A stretch of 42,130 nt of DNA from a virus, in IMG/VR virus record IMGVR_UViG_3300006077_000007, positions 1 through 42,130 of that record; one strand, 5' to 3'. Under the pieces are notes generated by a model that worked only from the letters and a program-made list of their open reading frames with translations, searched no databases and was not told where the DNA came from. A program made the translations under genes and the position numbers. Positions 24,205-33,215 of the stretch are shown here, piece after piece. Every line of letters starts with the position of its first letter. The stretch's first letter is position 1.

Positions 24205-26046
24205 TTGAAAAAAATAAGTAAAAATGAATTAAAAAAATTATATGATGCTTATGCTAAGGAAAAGGGATATGAAGAAACTCCACCAACTATAACGGATTTT
24301 ATCAATGATGATTATTATCTCGGTGAGTCATTTAGGAATGCATTATATCCCTTTTGGAAGAAAAAACTTGTTGATGTTTGTCCAACGCCATTTCCAGAAC
24401 ACAATAAAAAGAAGCTAGTTATTATGGACTCAGCGACAGGGACAGGAAAATCAACAGCTGCCACCATAATGTTTCTATATGATTTAGCAAGGCTTCTTTG
24501 CCTTGAAGACCCACAAGGATATTACAAATTACAGAAATCAGCAAAAATAGTAGGCGTTTTGATGAATTCCACTAAAGAAGCTGTGGAACAAGTGAATTAC
24601 GACCCAATGATAAGTTTAATCAGGAAGTCCCCATTTTTTGTTAGTAAATTCAACAACTCTACAAAGACATCTCTATTTATAAAAAATATTGATATTGTCA
24701 CCACTACAAGGAAAAGAGGGTTGGTTGGTTTAAATGCTATTACCTTTTTGATAGATGAGATAGCACGTTATGACTCAATTAAACGAGGACTAGCAAAGGA
24801 GCTTGTAACTGAAGCACTTAATAGAGTAAATTCAAGATTTCTTTTAAAAGGGGATAGGTGGCCATCGTGTCCTGCAATCATATCTTCAGCCGATACCGAT
24901 GGTAGTATAATTTCTGATTTAATGAAAATGGCAGAAGCTGGAGAATTAGGTATTAAACCTGATAAAATTCAAAGAATACGTGCTGCGAGGTATGAAGTTA
25001 AAGCTGGTGTCACAAAATATAGTGGTAAAAAGTTTTCAATATTCTTAGGGAATATGTCAGCTGAACCTTTTTTAATTCAAGAGGAAAAGGAAATGGAATT
25101 AGCTAAAAAATTAGCGTCTTCCACTGACGAGATAAGAGAAGTTCCAATTGAACATTTATCTGAATTTAGTATAGATATATATTCAGGTATTCGTGATGTT
25201 ATGGGAATTAATATCAGTGCTGATAGAAGTTTCTTTTATAGTAGAGATAAATTGAGAGAGGTGTTTTCACTAACAAAAATTATTCCAGAAGTAGTACAAT
25301 TAGAGAATGGGGGTGATTTATTTGACCTTTTCACAACTAAAAAGCTGGATTTACACAGGAGTGGTTCTCAAATGGTAATAGGTATGGACATAGCCTTAAA
25401 TGGCGATAGATTTGGTTTGGCTATGGGACATATACACGAGTTAGTTGAAGTTGGTGGAGTTAGAGAGAGTTTAATTTATATAGATTTTGTAGTTGGTATT
25501 GTACCAGCCACTGATGAAAAAATTAAACTCTCCGACATAAGAAAATTTTTATATAAATTACAAGAGGAAAACATTAATATCGCTCTTGTAGTAACGGACG
25601 GATATCAATCAACAGATATGATACAAACACTAAATGAAAATGGTATTCCTACAAAAGAACATTCGGTTGATAGGAAAAAAGATAGCTATTATGAGATAAG
25701 AAATTTAATTATGGAACAACACATTTTATTTCCAAATAATGAAATTTTGTTTAAAGAGTTTTCAAATCTTAGGGAAAATCAAAAGAAGATAGACCATCCA
25801 GAATGGAACCCAGACGGTACAAAGGGAAGTAAGGATTTAGCTGATGCTGTTACACAAGTTGTGTGGGGGCTTTTAAATGAAGTTGTATATAATGATATAG
25901 GTTCTGAGGGTTTTCTTAAAGATATGAAAGATGGAATTGAAAATTTTGAGAACCAGACTTTGATGGATGAATTTGAAGAATTTAGTGGGAAAGGGAATTT
26001 TTTAAAAAGTGGATATGAAGATTTGGATAAAATCTTTAATAGGTAA
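24205..26046 (+). CDS. gp17: Large terminase subunit (gp17-like)
   Basis: 613 residues (T4 gp17: 610). Start is TTG 24205, six bases after AAGGAG. ATPase motifs: DSATGTGKST (75-84, Walker A) and AITFLIDEIAR (~178-188, Walker B with catalytic Glu). The nuclease domain has the RNase-H-like acidic triad in VIGMDIALNGDRFG (~391-404), VVTDGYQSTD (~466-475) and SKDLADAVTQ (~553-562). It drives DNA into the prohead and cuts concatemers. Order small terminase then large terminase matches T4. The upstream intergenic region is unusually long and structured. Confidence 0.95.
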   Translation: MKKISKNELKKLYDAYAKEKGYEETPPTITDFINDDYYLGESFRNALYPFWKKKLVDVCPTPFPEHNKKKLVIMDSATGTGKSTAATIMFLYDLARLLCLEDPQGYYKLQKSAKIVGVLMNSTKEAVEQVNYDPMISLIRKSPFFVSKFNNSTKTSLFIKNIDIVTTTRKRGLVGLNAITFLIDEIARYDSIKRGLAKELVTEALNRVNSRFLLKGDRWPSCPAIISSADTDGSIISDLMKMAEAGELGIKPDKIQRIRAARYEVKAGVTKYSGKKFSIFLGNMSAEPFLIQEEKEMELAKKLASSTDEIREVPIEHLSEFSIDIYSGIRDVMGINISADRSFFYSRDKLREVFSLTKIIPEVVQLENGGDLFDLFTTKKLDLHRSGSQMVIGMDIALNGDRFGLAMGHIHELVEVGGVRESLIYIDFVVGIVPATDEKIKLSDIRKFLYKLQEENINIALVVTDGYQSTDMIQTLNENGIPTKEHSVDRKKDSYYEIRNLIMEQHILFPNNEILFKEFSNLRENQKKIDHPEWNPDGTKGSKDLADAVTQVVWGLLNEVVYNDIGSEGFLKDMKDGIENFENQTLMDEFEEFSGKGNFLKSGYEDLDKIFNR

Positions 26047-26049
26047 AGT

Positions 26050-26057
26050 TATAAATA
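26050..26057 (+). promoter_or_regulatory. T4-type late promoter L2 (TATAAATA)
   Basis: Exact TATAAATA four bases after the terminase stop and 41 bases before the portal ATG. Confidence 0.65.
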
Positions 26058-26097
26058 GTTTATACAATTTAAATAGATAAAATAAAAAGGATAATAA

Positions 26098-27576
26098 ATG
26101 GGATTTTTTGATGGGGTTTATCAAAGTTTTGAAACGATGACAAAAAATATTTTTGGGAATACGAATGGTTTTAATACTTCTAAAAGTTTTGCAGAAGCTC
26201 AAGCCTTTGCTCTAAGCAATAATCCAGATTTGGATGATAATATAAAAAATTTAGCTCTTAATTTTTTTAAAATTAGTGATACAAAGGAAGAGTATATTAG
26301 CCAACTCAACAATATAAAAGACTTCCATTTTACACAGCTGATAATTGATAGAGTAATGGAAGATGGTTTAAATCCATCTGTAAATAAAAATTTATTTTCA
26401 ATTAAGGTTAAAGATAGTAAAGGTAATAAAGACGAAACAACTTCAGCACTTTTAAACCAATTTGTAAGTGAAAATAACCTTACTAAAATAATTGTTGATA
26501 TTTCACACGACATTTTACTTTATGGCGAATACGCTTTGAGAATTGATGTGAATTCAGAAACCACTGGAGAAAAAATGAGAGGTATAACAAACATTCACGA
26601 TGATGTTAATATATCTAACATACTTCCAGTTTATAGTGGTGGTGAAATTTCTCACTTTTTAACCATTGAAGGAAATAAACTTGTATCTAAACAACCAACA
26701 GAATTTGTTTATTTTGCTCTTCCAGGAAATAGAATAAAGATAAAATTTGAAACTGCTGAAAATAAAGTATTACATTTAAGAATGGGAAAATCTTTAGTTT
26801 ATCCAGTAATTGGATTATTAAAAGAGCTAACATTTTTTGAAGAAATTGTACCGCAAAAATTCATAGATGGTCTTACCAAAACTAAATTATTAGGAGTTGC
26901 AGTTCCACCAAAAACGAAACCATCAGAAGCCATTGAAATTAGTAGAGCTTTTCAAAAATTGATAAACAGTACTCTTAAAAGAAGTGGTTCATTGAAACAA
27001 ACGGATACGCAAGTTTTAGATGATATAAAATCTAAAGTTGGGGAAGTTAAAGTTATACCAACATTCGGGGATAAGGGAAGTTTGGAGTCAATTGATTTTG
27101 ATACGGATGATAATTTTGAAGATATGTTTGAAAAGATAGCTGATATTAGAAAAAATATTTTAATGACTATAGGTATTCCTACTTCAATTTTGGATGAAGA
27201 GGGTAGTAAAGGTGATATGATAAAAGACCATATCAGATATACAAAGAAATTAAAATCTATACAGGGTGCTATCCAAGATGGCTTACAAACAATGATGTTA
27301 ATTCATTTAAGAAATAATGGGTTTAATAACTATGTAAAATCAGATATTGAAATAAATTTCTTAAACATTTTGAACACTGATGATTTAGAGAGATTAGAAT
27401 ATATTGACATTATGATTTCAATGATGGATAATTTTAAATCCTTTGTAGATGACTTTGAAGACAATGAACATATGGAATTAAATTATGAAGATATAATGAA
27501 ATTTTATAATACAAATTTTGAGAATTTGACTGGTTTTACTATTTTTACACCAAAAAATGAAGAGGATGAAGAATAA
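26098..27576 (+). CDS. gp20: Portal vertex protein (gp20-like)
   Basis: 492 residues (T4 gp20: 524). Fits the gp20 plan: N-terminal helical wing, 'ISHDILLYGEYALRIDV' (~140-156), a beta-rich stem region, and the long clip/crown segment with 'FDTDDNFEDMFEKIADIRKNIL' and GIPTSILDEEG (~360-372), typical of T4-type portals. Twelve copies form the DNA entry channel and nucleate the head. ATG follows AAAAAGGATAATAA. Its stop overlaps the next start by one base. Confidence 0.9.
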   Translation: MGFFDGVYQSFETMTKNIFGNTNGFNTSKSFAEAQAFALSNNPDLDDNIKNLALNFFKISDTKEEYISQLNNIKDFHFTQLIIDRVMEDGLNPSVNKNLFSIKVKDSKGNKDETTSALLNQFVSENNLTKIIVDISHDILLYGEYALRIDVNSETTGEKMRGITNIHDDVNISNILPVYSGGEISHFLTIEGNKLVSKQPTEFVYFALPGNRIKIKFETAENKVLHLRMGKSLVYPVIGLLKELTFFEEIVPQKFIDGLTKTKLLGVAVPPKTKPSEAIEISRAFQKLINSTLKRSGSLKQTDTQVLDDIKSKVGEVKVIPTFGDKGSLESIDFDTDDNFEDMFEKIADIRKNILMTIGIPTSILDEEGSKGDMIKDHIRYTKKLKSIQGAIQDGLQTMMLIHLRNNGFNNYVKSDIEINFLNILNTDDLERLEYIDIMISMMDNFKSFVDDFEDNEHMELNYEDIMKFYNTNFENLTGFTIFTPKNEEDEE

Positions 27577-28232
27577 TGAAATTTAAAGATGAAAGTGATA
27601 AAATTATTTATGAAGCTATGGAATTGGATGAAGCAACTATAATTAAAAAGCTTCAATTAGTAAAAAAGTCTATAGATAAAAAGAAATCAAGAGATGGTAA
27701 GAATAATTGGAGACGAAATAAAACTACCCTGAAAAAGGGTATAAAAAAGTGGCACAAATCTACAAACGGGAAACGTTTTCACAAGGCTCTTGGTAGATTT
27801 AATGCACTCAGAGAGAATGCTGGGTTAGATGTTATTACAGATGCCTTATTCGGTATAAATAGTATTGAAACACACTTGGTGTTGGAATTAAAATTTTATG
27901 AGAGTGATATAGAAGCCTTAAGTCAATTTTTGGAAATATTTCAACAATTCAATGAAAGTACAACGCTATTTAAACAAAATTTAACAGAAGCTTATACTTC
28001 AGGTGTTTTGAAATCCGATATAAAAGAGGAAATATCTGAATTATTTGAATTTTTTCTCGACCCAAAAATGTATTATTACACTCTAAGAGAATTAAATAAT
28101 AAAAGTAATAATATATTAGAAATAAAAAATGATGAAAAGGAAAAATTTAATTTAGAATTACAACATATAGATGAAAATTTATTTTCTGTTGAAATTTTTA
28201 ATTATATTGATGAAATTATTAGTAAAGGATAG
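27576..28232 (+). CDS. Hypothetical protein after portal, 218 aa
   Basis: Starts inside the portal stop (TAATG). Residues ~20-75 are very Lys/Arg-rich (KKSIDKKKSRDGKNNWRRN and KKGIKKWHKS), then the sequence turns helical and acidic. The basic segment and the place right behind the portal fit a head-core or portal-associated structural protein. No family match is visible, and an RNA- or DNA-binding role is equally possible. Confidence 0.55.
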   Translation: MKFKDESDKIIYEAMELDEATIIKKLQLVKKSIDKKKSRDGKNNWRRNKTTLKKGIKKWHKSTNGKRFHKALGRFNALRENAGLDVITDALFGINSIETHLVLELKFYESDIEALSQFLEIFQQFNESTTLFKQNLTEAYTSGVLKSDIKEEISELFEFFLDPKMYYYTLRELNNKSNNILEIKNDEKEKFNLELQHIDENLFSVEIFNYIDEIISKG

Positions 28233-28234
28233 TT

Positions 28235-28780
28235 ATGACAATATTAAACGAAACCGATGAATATAATAAAATTAGACAAGTGGTTGATGATGTGAGAAAA
28301 CAAGATTATGGCGACATAGAGGAGTTTATGTATATCAAAGGTGGTAAAGGTATAAATTATTCATATGATACAATAGATGCTAGAGCCATTGATGCGGGAT
28401 TTGAGTTATTTTGTCCACATACAAAAGAGGAGTATGATGTTGCTAGAAGATACATTATAAGCTTAGGGGAGAACTGTCTTGGACCACTCGGAATTCATCA
28501 CGATAGTGGTATAGACGGACAAAATTGGGGAAAGAGTTTAAGATATGTTCCTCTAAATTCAACGAATATGGCAGTACACGGAGTTAAAGTTGTGGATGGT
28601 TCTGCTGATTGGTGGGCTTGTGATTTAACAACTGTAACAGAACCAAATGGTGATTGGACAAAATACGCTTATTTGAATTTAAAATTTGATGCATTAGGTA
28701 AAATAACTTGGTATAATGACGCTAGTGCAAGATACTCATATTCGGATTATCTATGTGTTAAAAGAAAGGTAACTATATAA
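28235..28780 (+). CDS. Hypothetical beta-rich protein, 181 aa
   Basis: ATG is preceded by AAAGGAT within the previous gene. The second half is rich in Gly, Trp and Tyr with four Cys: GENCLGPLGIHHDSG, GSADWWACDLTTV, and a C-terminal ARYSYSDYLCVKRK. This composition looks like an extracellular binding or decoration domain, perhaps lectin-like, rather than an enzyme. I recognise no named family. Its stop overlaps the next start. It is unusual to find such a protein between portal and protease. Confidence 0.5.
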   Translation: MTILNETDEYNKIRQVVDDVRKQDYGDIEEFMYIKGGKGINYSYDTIDARAIDAGFELFCPHTKEEYDVARRYIISLGENCLGPLGIHHDSGIDGQNWGKSLRYVPLNSTNMAVHGVKVVDGSADWWACDLTTVTEPNGDWTKYAYLNLKFDALGKITWYNDASARYSYSDYLCVKRKVTI

Positions 28781-29286
28781 TGGATTTACACGAAAAAGCT
28801 GAAGCAATATTAAGTATTATTCCAAATGCAGATTTCAAAATAATAAATGGAACAGAATTTATTTGGAATGATGAAAGACCTATACCAAATGAAAAACAAT
28901 TAGCAACTGCTGTTTTCAAAAGAAAAATAGCAGAAGATTTAGAAGTGAGAGGACAGGAGTGTATGGCATTTATTCATTCATTTTACCCTCCTTGGAAACA
29001 AGCTTCTGATGTGGCTGATGAGTCATTCTATTTGACAATGAATGAGGTGCAAGGCGTTACAAATTCAAGGGTTTTAGTATATCAAATGATATTAGATTTT
29101 TTAGCTGGTGTTGATTTAAAGGAATGTATTGATAATCAAGTTGATGAAAATGATGTAACAAGATATTCATTTGAACAATTATTCAAAGTAGGTGTAAGAA
29201 TAATGTGGGTGCAGAATTGTAAAAAAGAATTTTATAAAGCTATTTCTGAGAAAAGAAATCCAGTTTATCCAAAATTTCCACTTTAA
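28780..29286 (+). CDS. Hypothetical protein, 168 aa (tail-fibre-assembly-like start)
   Basis: Overlaps the previous gene by one base. The N-terminal 'FIWNDERPIPNEKQLATA' resembles the short 'W.DERP.PTE.EL' motif seen in many phage tail-fibre or tail-assembly proteins, after which a helical region begins. The C-terminal half has KEFYKAISEKRNPVYPKFP. Together with the beta-rich neighbour it may form a structural protein and chaperone pair; that is inference from the layout. Confidence 0.5.
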   Translation: MDLHEKAEAILSIIPNADFKIINGTEFIWNDERPIPNEKQLATAVFKRKIAEDLEVRGQECMAFIHSFYPPWKQASDVADESFYLTMNEVQGVTNSRVLVYQMILDFLAGVDLKECIDNQVDENDVTRYSFEQLFKVGVRIMWVQNCKKEFYKAISEKRNPVYPKFPL

Positions 29287-29295
29287 AGGAGTAAA

Positions 29296-29490
29296 ATGTT
29301 AAAGAGAATAATAAATAAAATTGTAGAGGAAACTTCTTCAGGTGAAACTTCTGGTGATGTTAATGGTGGACAAGGGGATTTAGGAGTTGCTCCAAATATT
29401 GTTTTGGGTGTTGTTGATACTATAAATAAAAGTAAAGACCAAAGAAAAAACAAAATTAAAAAATTTAGAAACCTAAGGGATGATATATGA
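29296..29490 (+). CDS. Small head-core protein candidate (gp67 position)
   Basis: 64 residues, ATG after AAAGGAG. Residues 23-41 (NGGQGDLGVAPNIVLGVV) match residues 61-79 of the major capsid protein (NGGQSDLGVLPNVALDVI) closely, and IVE (9-11) precedes as FVE precedes in the capsid protein. The C-terminus is Lys/Arg-rich. The gene lies between portal and protease, where T4 encodes core proteins gp67 and gp68. I infer a prohead core component cleaved by the same protease. Its stop overlaps the next ATG. Confidence 0.6.
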   Translation: MLKRIINKIVEETSSGETSGDVNGGQGDLGVAPNIVLGVVDTINKSKDQRKNKIKKFRNLRDDI

Positions 29491-31541
29491 GTAAAGAAAA
29501 ACTATTTGAAAATTGGGATTGTGAATATTCACCAATTGATGTGAAAAACTCAGAAATTGTTGTTGAGAGTGGCAATACAAAACACAATGAGTCGATAATA
29601 GGAAAGATAGTAGGGAAAAGTTTTTTTGGTGACGCTTATAGTAGAAATGGCAGATTTTACCCAACTGAATTGTGGGAAAATGCTCTAGGAAATCCGCACA
29701 CCAAAAATATGTTAGAAAGAGGTTTAATGTTTGCTTGTATTGGGCATCCAGAAAAATATACACTTGATGAATTATTATCTAGTGGTGCAACTGCTGCGAA
29801 AGTTTCCAAAATAGAATACAAAGATAAAATCGGTATTGTTGAATTTGAAATTTTAGACACACCAGCTGGTAGAATATTAAACACAATTTTCAAAAGTGGA
29901 AGTAAGCCTTATGTTTCAACAAGAGCATTTGGGGAATTTTCAAAAGAAGTAAAAATCAAAGACGGAAAGAAATTTAAAGTTTTAGAAAAAAACGCTTTTG
30001 AATTAGAGAGCATTGATTTTGTCATAAATCCAGGATTTTTAGAAACTGATGTAAGTTTAGTTGAGAGCATTAAAGAAGACGCTATGACTTTAAAAGCAAA
30101 AAATATTAAATGCTCTGACGGTTTATGTAGTTTAAATCTTGCAGAAAAATTCAAAGAGGAAACTCCAAAGGAAAACAAGCTCGAAAACTTATCAAAAGAA
30201 AATCTTTTACAAATAATTAAATCAATGAAAGATGAAGTGAAATTTTTAACTGAAGAAACTACTTTAAGAGAGGAAACTGATGAATTTTCTACCTTTGATG
30301 CTTTAGCAAATAAAGATGAAAAAACAACTTTTAAGTTTTTTAAACAATTTGTTAATTATATAGATTTGCTCTTAAAACTTCTTAAATACGATATCACATA
30401 CATAAAAGAGTATGAAGATTTTATTATGTTATCAAAAAAGGATATTTTTTCAAAAGAAATTATTAATAAGATAAAAGATTTTTGTGAGAAAATTTTAGCT
30501 GATGAATTTGATGAGAGCTTAGGAGAAATTTGTAATTATATATTAAAAATAATAGAGTTAAATTCTGGTAAATCTCCAGAAACTTCTGATGAAAAATCTC
30601 CAGAAACTTCTGATGAAAAAGAACTTCAGGAGCAATTAGATAAATTCGACACAGATAAAATTTTGGAAAAAATCTTTGGAGTTGATAGACTTAAATCAGA
30701 AAATGAAAATATTTCAAAAAAGATTGAAGATTTAAAGAAAACTTCACAAAACTCTATAAATAAATTTATAACAACAAAACAAATATCTGAAAAATTAGGT
30801 GAAATTTTATCTAAAAAGGAAGCTGAAAATTTAAAAGATAAAAAATTAATAAAAGAGCTAGAAAACAAAGTGATTTTAAGCGAGTCAAAGTCAATTGACG
30901 CATTAACAATGTCTGAAAGAAAATTTTTAGATTTGGAAAGGGAAAGGAAGTCTTTTGAAAGAAAACTTTCAGAAAAATTTGATGTGGAAAAAGAAACTTT
31001 TAAAAAAGAGATAAGAGAACTTAAAATTAAAAATAACGAGTTGGATGAAGAGCTTGAAACAATCTCAAAAATACCATCTTTAAAGGAAACCCACTCATTA
31101 GACGCAATTAGTGAGCTTCAAAATACAAATAGTGAGTTGAGAAAACAACTAGAGGAAAGGGAATTTGAGATAACTTCACTTAAAGAAAAAAGAACTGAAA
31201 TTAAGGAAGACGCTAATGAGATAACTTCACTTAAAGAAAATTTAAAAGAAAAATATCAAGAGATAGAAGATTTAAAAGAAAAATTAACCAAAACTGAACA
31301 ACTTAAAAAACAAGAAAATAATGAAAAAGACTATAAAGTTAAATATTTTGTTGAGAAATTTAGAGTTCCAGAGGAAATAGTTAAAGAATTTATTAAATTA
31401 CATAAGAGTGATGCGGAAAATCAACTAGAGCGATATAAAAAAATAAATGGAACTTCATCTAAAATAAATAATTTTGATTTAAGGGAGGAGATTGTACAAC
31501 CAAAGGAAAAAATATTACTTAAAAGGCTCGTCAATCTGTAA
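29487..31541 (+). CDS. Prohead protease fused to coiled-coil scaffold (gp21-gp22-like)
   Basis: 684 residues, against about 210 for T4 gp21. Residues 1-195 are the protease: GDAYSRNGRFYPTELW (~48-63), FACIGHPE (His87), KPYVSTRAFGE (Ser144) and ESIDFVINPGF (Asp177), the His-Ser-Asp set expected of herpesvirus-type assembly proteases. Residues ~215-684 are Lys/Glu-rich and almost wholly coiled-coil, with a KSPETSDE repeat near 370, like a scaffold core. There is no separate gp22 gene before the capsid gene, so one polypeptide probably supplies both functions and releases itself by cleavage. Overlaps the preceding gene by four bases. Confidence 0.8.
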   Translation: MSKEKLFENWDCEYSPIDVKNSEIVVESGNTKHNESIIGKIVGKSFFGDAYSRNGRFYPTELWENALGNPHTKNMLERGLMFACIGHPEKYTLDELLSSGATAAKVSKIEYKDKIGIVEFEILDTPAGRILNTIFKSGSKPYVSTRAFGEFSKEVKIKDGKKFKVLEKNAFELESIDFVINPGFLETDVSLVESIKEDAMTLKAKNIKCSDGLCSLNLAEKFKEETPKENKLENLSKENLLQIIKSMKDEVKFLTEETTLREETDEFSTFDALANKDEKTTFKFFKQFVNYIDLLLKLLKYDITYIKEYEDFIMLSKKDIFSKEIINKIKDFCEKILADEFDESLGEICNYILKIIELNSGKSPETSDEKSPETSDEKELQEQLDKFDTDKILEKIFGVDRLKSENENISKKIEDLKKTSQNSINKFITTKQISEKLGEILSKKEAENLKDKKLIKELENKVILSESKSIDALTMSERKFLDLERERKSFERKLSEKFDVEKETFKKEIRELKIKNNELDEELETISKIPSLKETHSLDAISELQNTNSELRKQLEEREFEITSLKEKRTEIKEDANEITSLKENLKEKYQEIEDLKEKLTKTEQLKKQENNEKDYKVKYFVEKFRVPEEIVKEFIKLHKSDAENQLERYKKINGTSSKINNFDLREEIVQPKEKILLKRLVNL

Positions 31542-31542
31542 C

Positions 31543-31556
31543 TATAAATATAAATA
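31543..31556 (+). promoter_or_regulatory. T4-type late promoters L3 (two overlapping TATAAATA)
   Basis: Two overlapping TATAAATA octamers (31543-31550 and 31549-31556), just after the protease-scaffold stop and about 206 bases before the major capsid ATG. The doubled site suits the most abundant structural protein. Confidence 0.65.
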
Positions 31557-31761
31557 TATGTAAAATAATAAAGTAGCAAAAAATGCTTTACTTATTTTTA
31601 GACAACTTGGGAAAGTTAAATCTCAGTTTTTTCTTACTGTAAAAGGAAATGTATTTGGACAAGTTTAGACAAGTTAGACAAGTTAAATAATTAAGACAAG
31701 TTAGACAAGTTAAATAATTAAGACAAGTTAGACAAATTAAAAAAATTAAAAGGGAAATTTT
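31557..31761 (+). promoter_or_regulatory. Long leader of the capsid gene with 27-bp repeats
   Basis: No large frame. It holds an imperfect hairpin near 31573-31590 followed by TTATTTTT, and repeats of a 27-bp unit made of GACAAGTTA words (31668-31694, 31695-31721, partial 31722-31740). A 13-codon frame (31649-31690, ATG after AAAGG) reads into the first repeat and stops there. It may be a leader peptide or a chance frame. Confidence 0.5.
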
Positions 31762-33153
31762 ATGGAAAACAATAAAATAGAAAGAGAAGCCGCAAGATTA
31801 CATACAAAATATAGAGAGTATATGGACTTTTATGAAAGTAAATCTGTATTAGGAAAATCAAGAAGTTTGGTGAGCGAAGATTTTTATTCTTTTGGTAAGC
31901 AATTGGATAATTATTCTCAATGGCAAAGTTTTGTAGAGGCTAATGGTGGTCAAAGTGATTTAGGTGTTTTACCTAACGTGGCTTTAGATGTAATCGCAGC
32001 ATCAGCAACAACTTCAGTAATACCTATGTTTGCGTCTATTCAACCAATGGATGAAATTCAAGGTACTGTATGGTATAAAAATGTTGTTTCAAGAACTAAA
32101 AGAGGTGGTGTTGATAAAGGACAAACATTAGCATCTGCTATTAACGGAAGAGAAAAACTTGGCTCTCAATTTGCTGGTGCAGATATAAAAGGTGAGCTTT
32201 TCGCAACTGGAGATGGTACTGTTACTAAATTTTCAAGTAAATTATCTTATGGACCAATTTTAAAACGTTCAGTAAATTTTGAAGTAGTTGGTACGAAAGT
32301 AAAAGCTATTGATGATGGTGAGGGTAACTTGGTTGGTGTTGGCGTTTCAAAAGGTACAATTGATTATAACAATGGAGATGTTGTTTTAGATTTGAATGTT
32401 GCACCAATCCAAGATGCTAAAGTAAATGTAACATATGCAACTGATTTTGAAGATATGGAAGAGATACCTACTATAGGGACTGAATATACTTCTAAAGTAA
32501 TCAAGGCTAGAACATTTGCACTAAGAAGTGAAGTTGGTTTATTTAAATCATTCGCTATGAGTAAAAGATTTGGAACTAATCCTGATGAAATAATTGCTCA
32601 AGATTTGGTTCAAGAAATAAATGCTGAAACTTCTAATGCAACCGTTGTGGCTGCCTATGCTGCGAGTGTGGGGAAAACTATATGGAATAAAACATCTCCT
32701 ACAAATGTTGGTTACACAGAACATAAATTAACATTTCTTGATGCTTTAGCAGATGCAGAGGGAGAAATCCTTAAAAATGCTGGTAGAATGAGTGGTGCGA
32801 ATATTCTTGTAGTAGGCTCAAAAGCCGCATCAATGATATCAACTCTTGCGGGATTTGTGGGTGTACGAGACAAAAATGCTATATTAGGAACACATTATTT
32901 CGGTAATTTAGACAATAGAGTTATAATAAGAAGTTTAGCAATGCCTGATAATGAAATTCTTTTAATTTCAAAAGGTTCAAGTTTCTTTGACTCGCCAGTA
33001 ATTTATGCTCCATATTTACCTCTTTATGTGACAAATATGATGGATGGCCAAGACCATAATCCACTTAAATCACAAAAAGGTGTTGCGGTACAAGCTGGTG
33101 TTGATGCTCCAATAGGAACATTGATGACTAAAATAGAAATAGTTGAAAAATAG
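31762..33153 (+). CDS. gp23: Major capsid protein (gp23-like)
   Basis: 463 residues (T4 gp23: 521). The N-terminal ~59 residues form a removable segment; FVE followed by ANGGQ puts the likely processing site at Glu59, close to Glu65 of T4. Behind it, SVIPMFASIQPMDEIQGTVW (~83-102), the E-loop and the later 'NILVVGSKAASMIS' fit the gp23 shell fold. It starts after AAAAGGG with a promoter pair far upstream and is closed by a strong terminator hairpin. It forms the icosahedral head shell. Confidence 0.9.
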   Translation: MENNKIEREAARLHTKYREYMDFYESKSVLGKSRSLVSEDFYSFGKQLDNYSQWQSFVEANGGQSDLGVLPNVALDVIAASATTSVIPMFASIQPMDEIQGTVWYKNVVSRTKRGGVDKGQTLASAINGREKLGSQFAGADIKGELFATGDGTVTKFSSKLSYGPILKRSVNFEVVGTKVKAIDDGEGNLVGVGVSKGTIDYNNGDVVLDLNVAPIQDAKVNVTYATDFEDMEEIPTIGTEYTSKVIKARTFALRSEVGLFKSFAMSKRFGTNPDEIIAQDLVQEINAETSNATVVAAYAASVGKTIWNKTSPTNVGYTEHKLTFLDALADAEGEILKNAGRMSGANILVVGSKAASMISTLAGFVGVRDKNAILGTHYFGNLDNRVIIRSLAMPDNEILLISKGSSFFDSPVIYAPYLPLYVTNMMDGQDHNPLKSQKGVAVQAGVDAPIGTLMTKIEIVEK

Positions 33154-33164
33154 ATAATTTTTAT

Positions 33165-33185
33165 TGAGAGGAGAACCTCCTCTCA
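33165..33185 (+). terminator. Terminator after major capsid gene
   Basis: A perfect 9-bp stem (TGAGAGGAG/CTCCTCTCA) with AAC loop, then an AT stretch with six Ts (33193-33198). It is the strongest terminator candidate in the window. Confidence 0.75.
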
Positions 33186-33215
33186 CAAATTATTTTTTAA
33201 AAAAGGAAAAAATGT

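Noticed and set aside
31658-31740. CRISPR-like array in the capsid leader
   Set aside because: Repeats are contiguous without unique spacers, and no cas genes are nearby; the Cas4-like nuclease at 16181 is a common phage protein.
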